A stretch of 64,000 nt of DNA from K189A clade bacterium (GTDB taxonomy: Bacteria; Pseudomonadota; Gammaproteobacteria; Pseudomonadales; Azotimanducaceae): positions 58,067 through 122,066 of the forward strand of contig CABZTD010000002.1 in the NCBI GenBank assembly GCA_902528515.1. The letters are read 5' to 3'. A model generated the notes under the pieces. The model searched no databases. It worked only from the letters and a program-made list of their open reading frames with translations, and was not told the DNA's origin. Below are positions 63,197-64,000 of this stretch, piece after piece. The translations under genes and the position numbers were made by a program. Position 1 is the stretch's first letter. Each line of letters starts with the position of its first letter.

Positions 63197-64000
63197 TCGA
63201 AAGCCACCACGCCTCCAGGGAATGTGATGTTCTGATCGTAGGTGCTGGCGCTAGCGGTCTTATGTGCGCGATCCACGCCGGTCGTCGCGGATTGAAGGCC
63301 AGGGTATTGGAGAAGGGTCCAAAACCCGGGTTAAAAATATTGGTGTCTGGCGGTGGACGCTGCAACTTCACGAATTTATGGGCCGACCCTGAGGGTCACT
63401 ACCTTTCCGAAAATCAGCACTTTTGTATTTCCGCTATGAGGCGCTACCCGGTTTCCGAGTTCATAGACATGGTCAATGCCCACGGCATCGCATATCACGA
63501 GAAAAAACTTGGCCAACTCTTTTGCGATCACAGCGCCTAGGACATTGTTGCCATGCTGCTGAACGAAGCAGAACAAGTGAACGTGGACATTCGCCTTAAC
63601 AGCGAAGTTTCCCAGATCGTGCCTGACACCGGTGGTTTTCGCGTCGCCGTTGCGGCAGGCAAGCCAGCGGAAGCGTCGGCCCGGTACGCGGTTTCAGCGC
63701 CGAAGGTGGTGCTTGCCAGCGGCGGCTTGTCTTTGCCTAAAATTGCTTCAGACCTTGCCTATCGCACCGCTCGCGAACTGGGCATGAGCATCGTTCCTCC
63801 ATCTCCGGCTCTGGTTCCACTGACCTGGAACAACGCTGATAAGGCAGATTTCGCCGACCTGAGCGGCGTTTCTGCGGAGTGTGAAGTGACCTGCGGCGGG
63901 CAGTCATTTCGAGAAAATTTTCTCTTCACGCACCGAGGATTAAGTGGCCCCGCCATTTTGCAGGCCTCCTCTTACTGGCGACCTAAGGAGAGTGTGTTCA
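63184..64000 (+). pseudogene. YhiN/HI0933-type flavoprotein with in-frame TAG, 3' end outside window
   Basis: An FAD-dependent oxidoreductase of the HI0933/YhiN family, not fully in the window. It starts at ATG 63184 behind GGAAG. N-terminal motifs are DVLIVGAGASGLMCAIHA and VSGGGRCNFTNLW. The frame stops at TAG 63538-63540 (QLFCDHSA-stop-DIVAML), where family members carry Lys or Gln, then runs on without another stop to the window end with VVLASGGLSLPK, SPALVPLTW and FTHRGLSGPAILQ. One base (AAG or CAG to TAG) would explain the stop. Probably a fresh nonsense mutation or sequence error. Confidence 0.8.

Noticed and set aside
63538..63540. TAG as a pyrrolysine codon
   Set aside because: Pyrrolysine systems are not expected here, there is no catalytic reason at this site, and Lys or Gln is the usual residue.
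1..64000. Mobile elements, CRISPR arrays or defence systems
   Set aside because: No transposase, integrase, terminal repeats, regularly spaced repeats or restriction genes were seen.

Overview
The window looks like a single contiguous piece of a gammaproteobacterial chromosome, probably an aerobic, lipid-using marine or environmental lineage. This is inferred from gene families only. The evidence is a dnaX-ybaB-recR cluster, rnd-ycgL-ycgN, a 1,294-residue HrpA-type helicase, lpxC (so a lipopolysaccharide outer membrane), a complete Na+-pumping NADH:quinone reductase operon (nqrABCDEF), a bfd/bfr pair, and many acyl-CoA enzymes. I see no phage, insertion sequence, integrase or CRISPR array.

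Layout. 1-13 kb is catabolic and accessory: an acyl-CoA dehydrogenase cut by the window edge, a MFE-2-type hydroxyacyl-CoA dehydrogenase, a TauD-type dioxygenase, a DNA glycosylase, an AbgT-type transporter, a plant-type asparaginase, an amidohydrolase and an MFS transporter. Two genes here are broken: the N-terminal stub of an M3 peptidase lipoprotein, and an SDR interrupted by TAA. 13-29 kb is mostly housekeeping: tRNA-Ser(GCU), a glycerophosphodiesterase, dnaX-ybaB-recR, rnd-ycgL-ycgN, a MoxR/CoxE pair, hrpA, a PP2C/STAS signalling pair, a TerB-like gene with dusA, and lpxC behind a strong promoter that carries an operator-like palindrome. 30-36 kb is the nqr operon with a clear promoter and terminator.

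36-41 kb holds a PhyH-type dioxygenase whose last codons look frameshifted, a DMT transporter, a selenoprotein of the GrdB/PrdB-like family, bfd and bfr with a Fur-like box between them, and mobA. 41-64 kb returns to catabolism and transport: a GMC oxidoreductase, a D-aminoacylase, two crotonases, APC and NSS transporters, a double-hotdog protein with an acyl-CoA ligase, a TVP38/disulfide-reductase/heme-lipoprotein/anchor cluster, a thiolase, a nitroreductase, an HsaA-like flavin monooxygenase, HupE, a FadB/FadJ-like multifunctional enzyme, a PHP phosphoesterase and a YhiN/HI0933-type flavoprotein carrying an in-frame TAG.

The strongest single observation is the selenoprotein at 38101-39045 on the minus strand. 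Two same-frame reading frames are separated only by one TGA. The TGA lies in a U-P-V-C redox motif and is followed, at the right distance, by a perfect 8-bp hairpin with a GUU loop that matches the bacterial SECIS model. A normal gene caller would split it into two hypothetical fragments. The two other in-frame stops (TAA at 8316 and TAG at 63538) are not of this kind and look like nonsense mutations or sequence errors.
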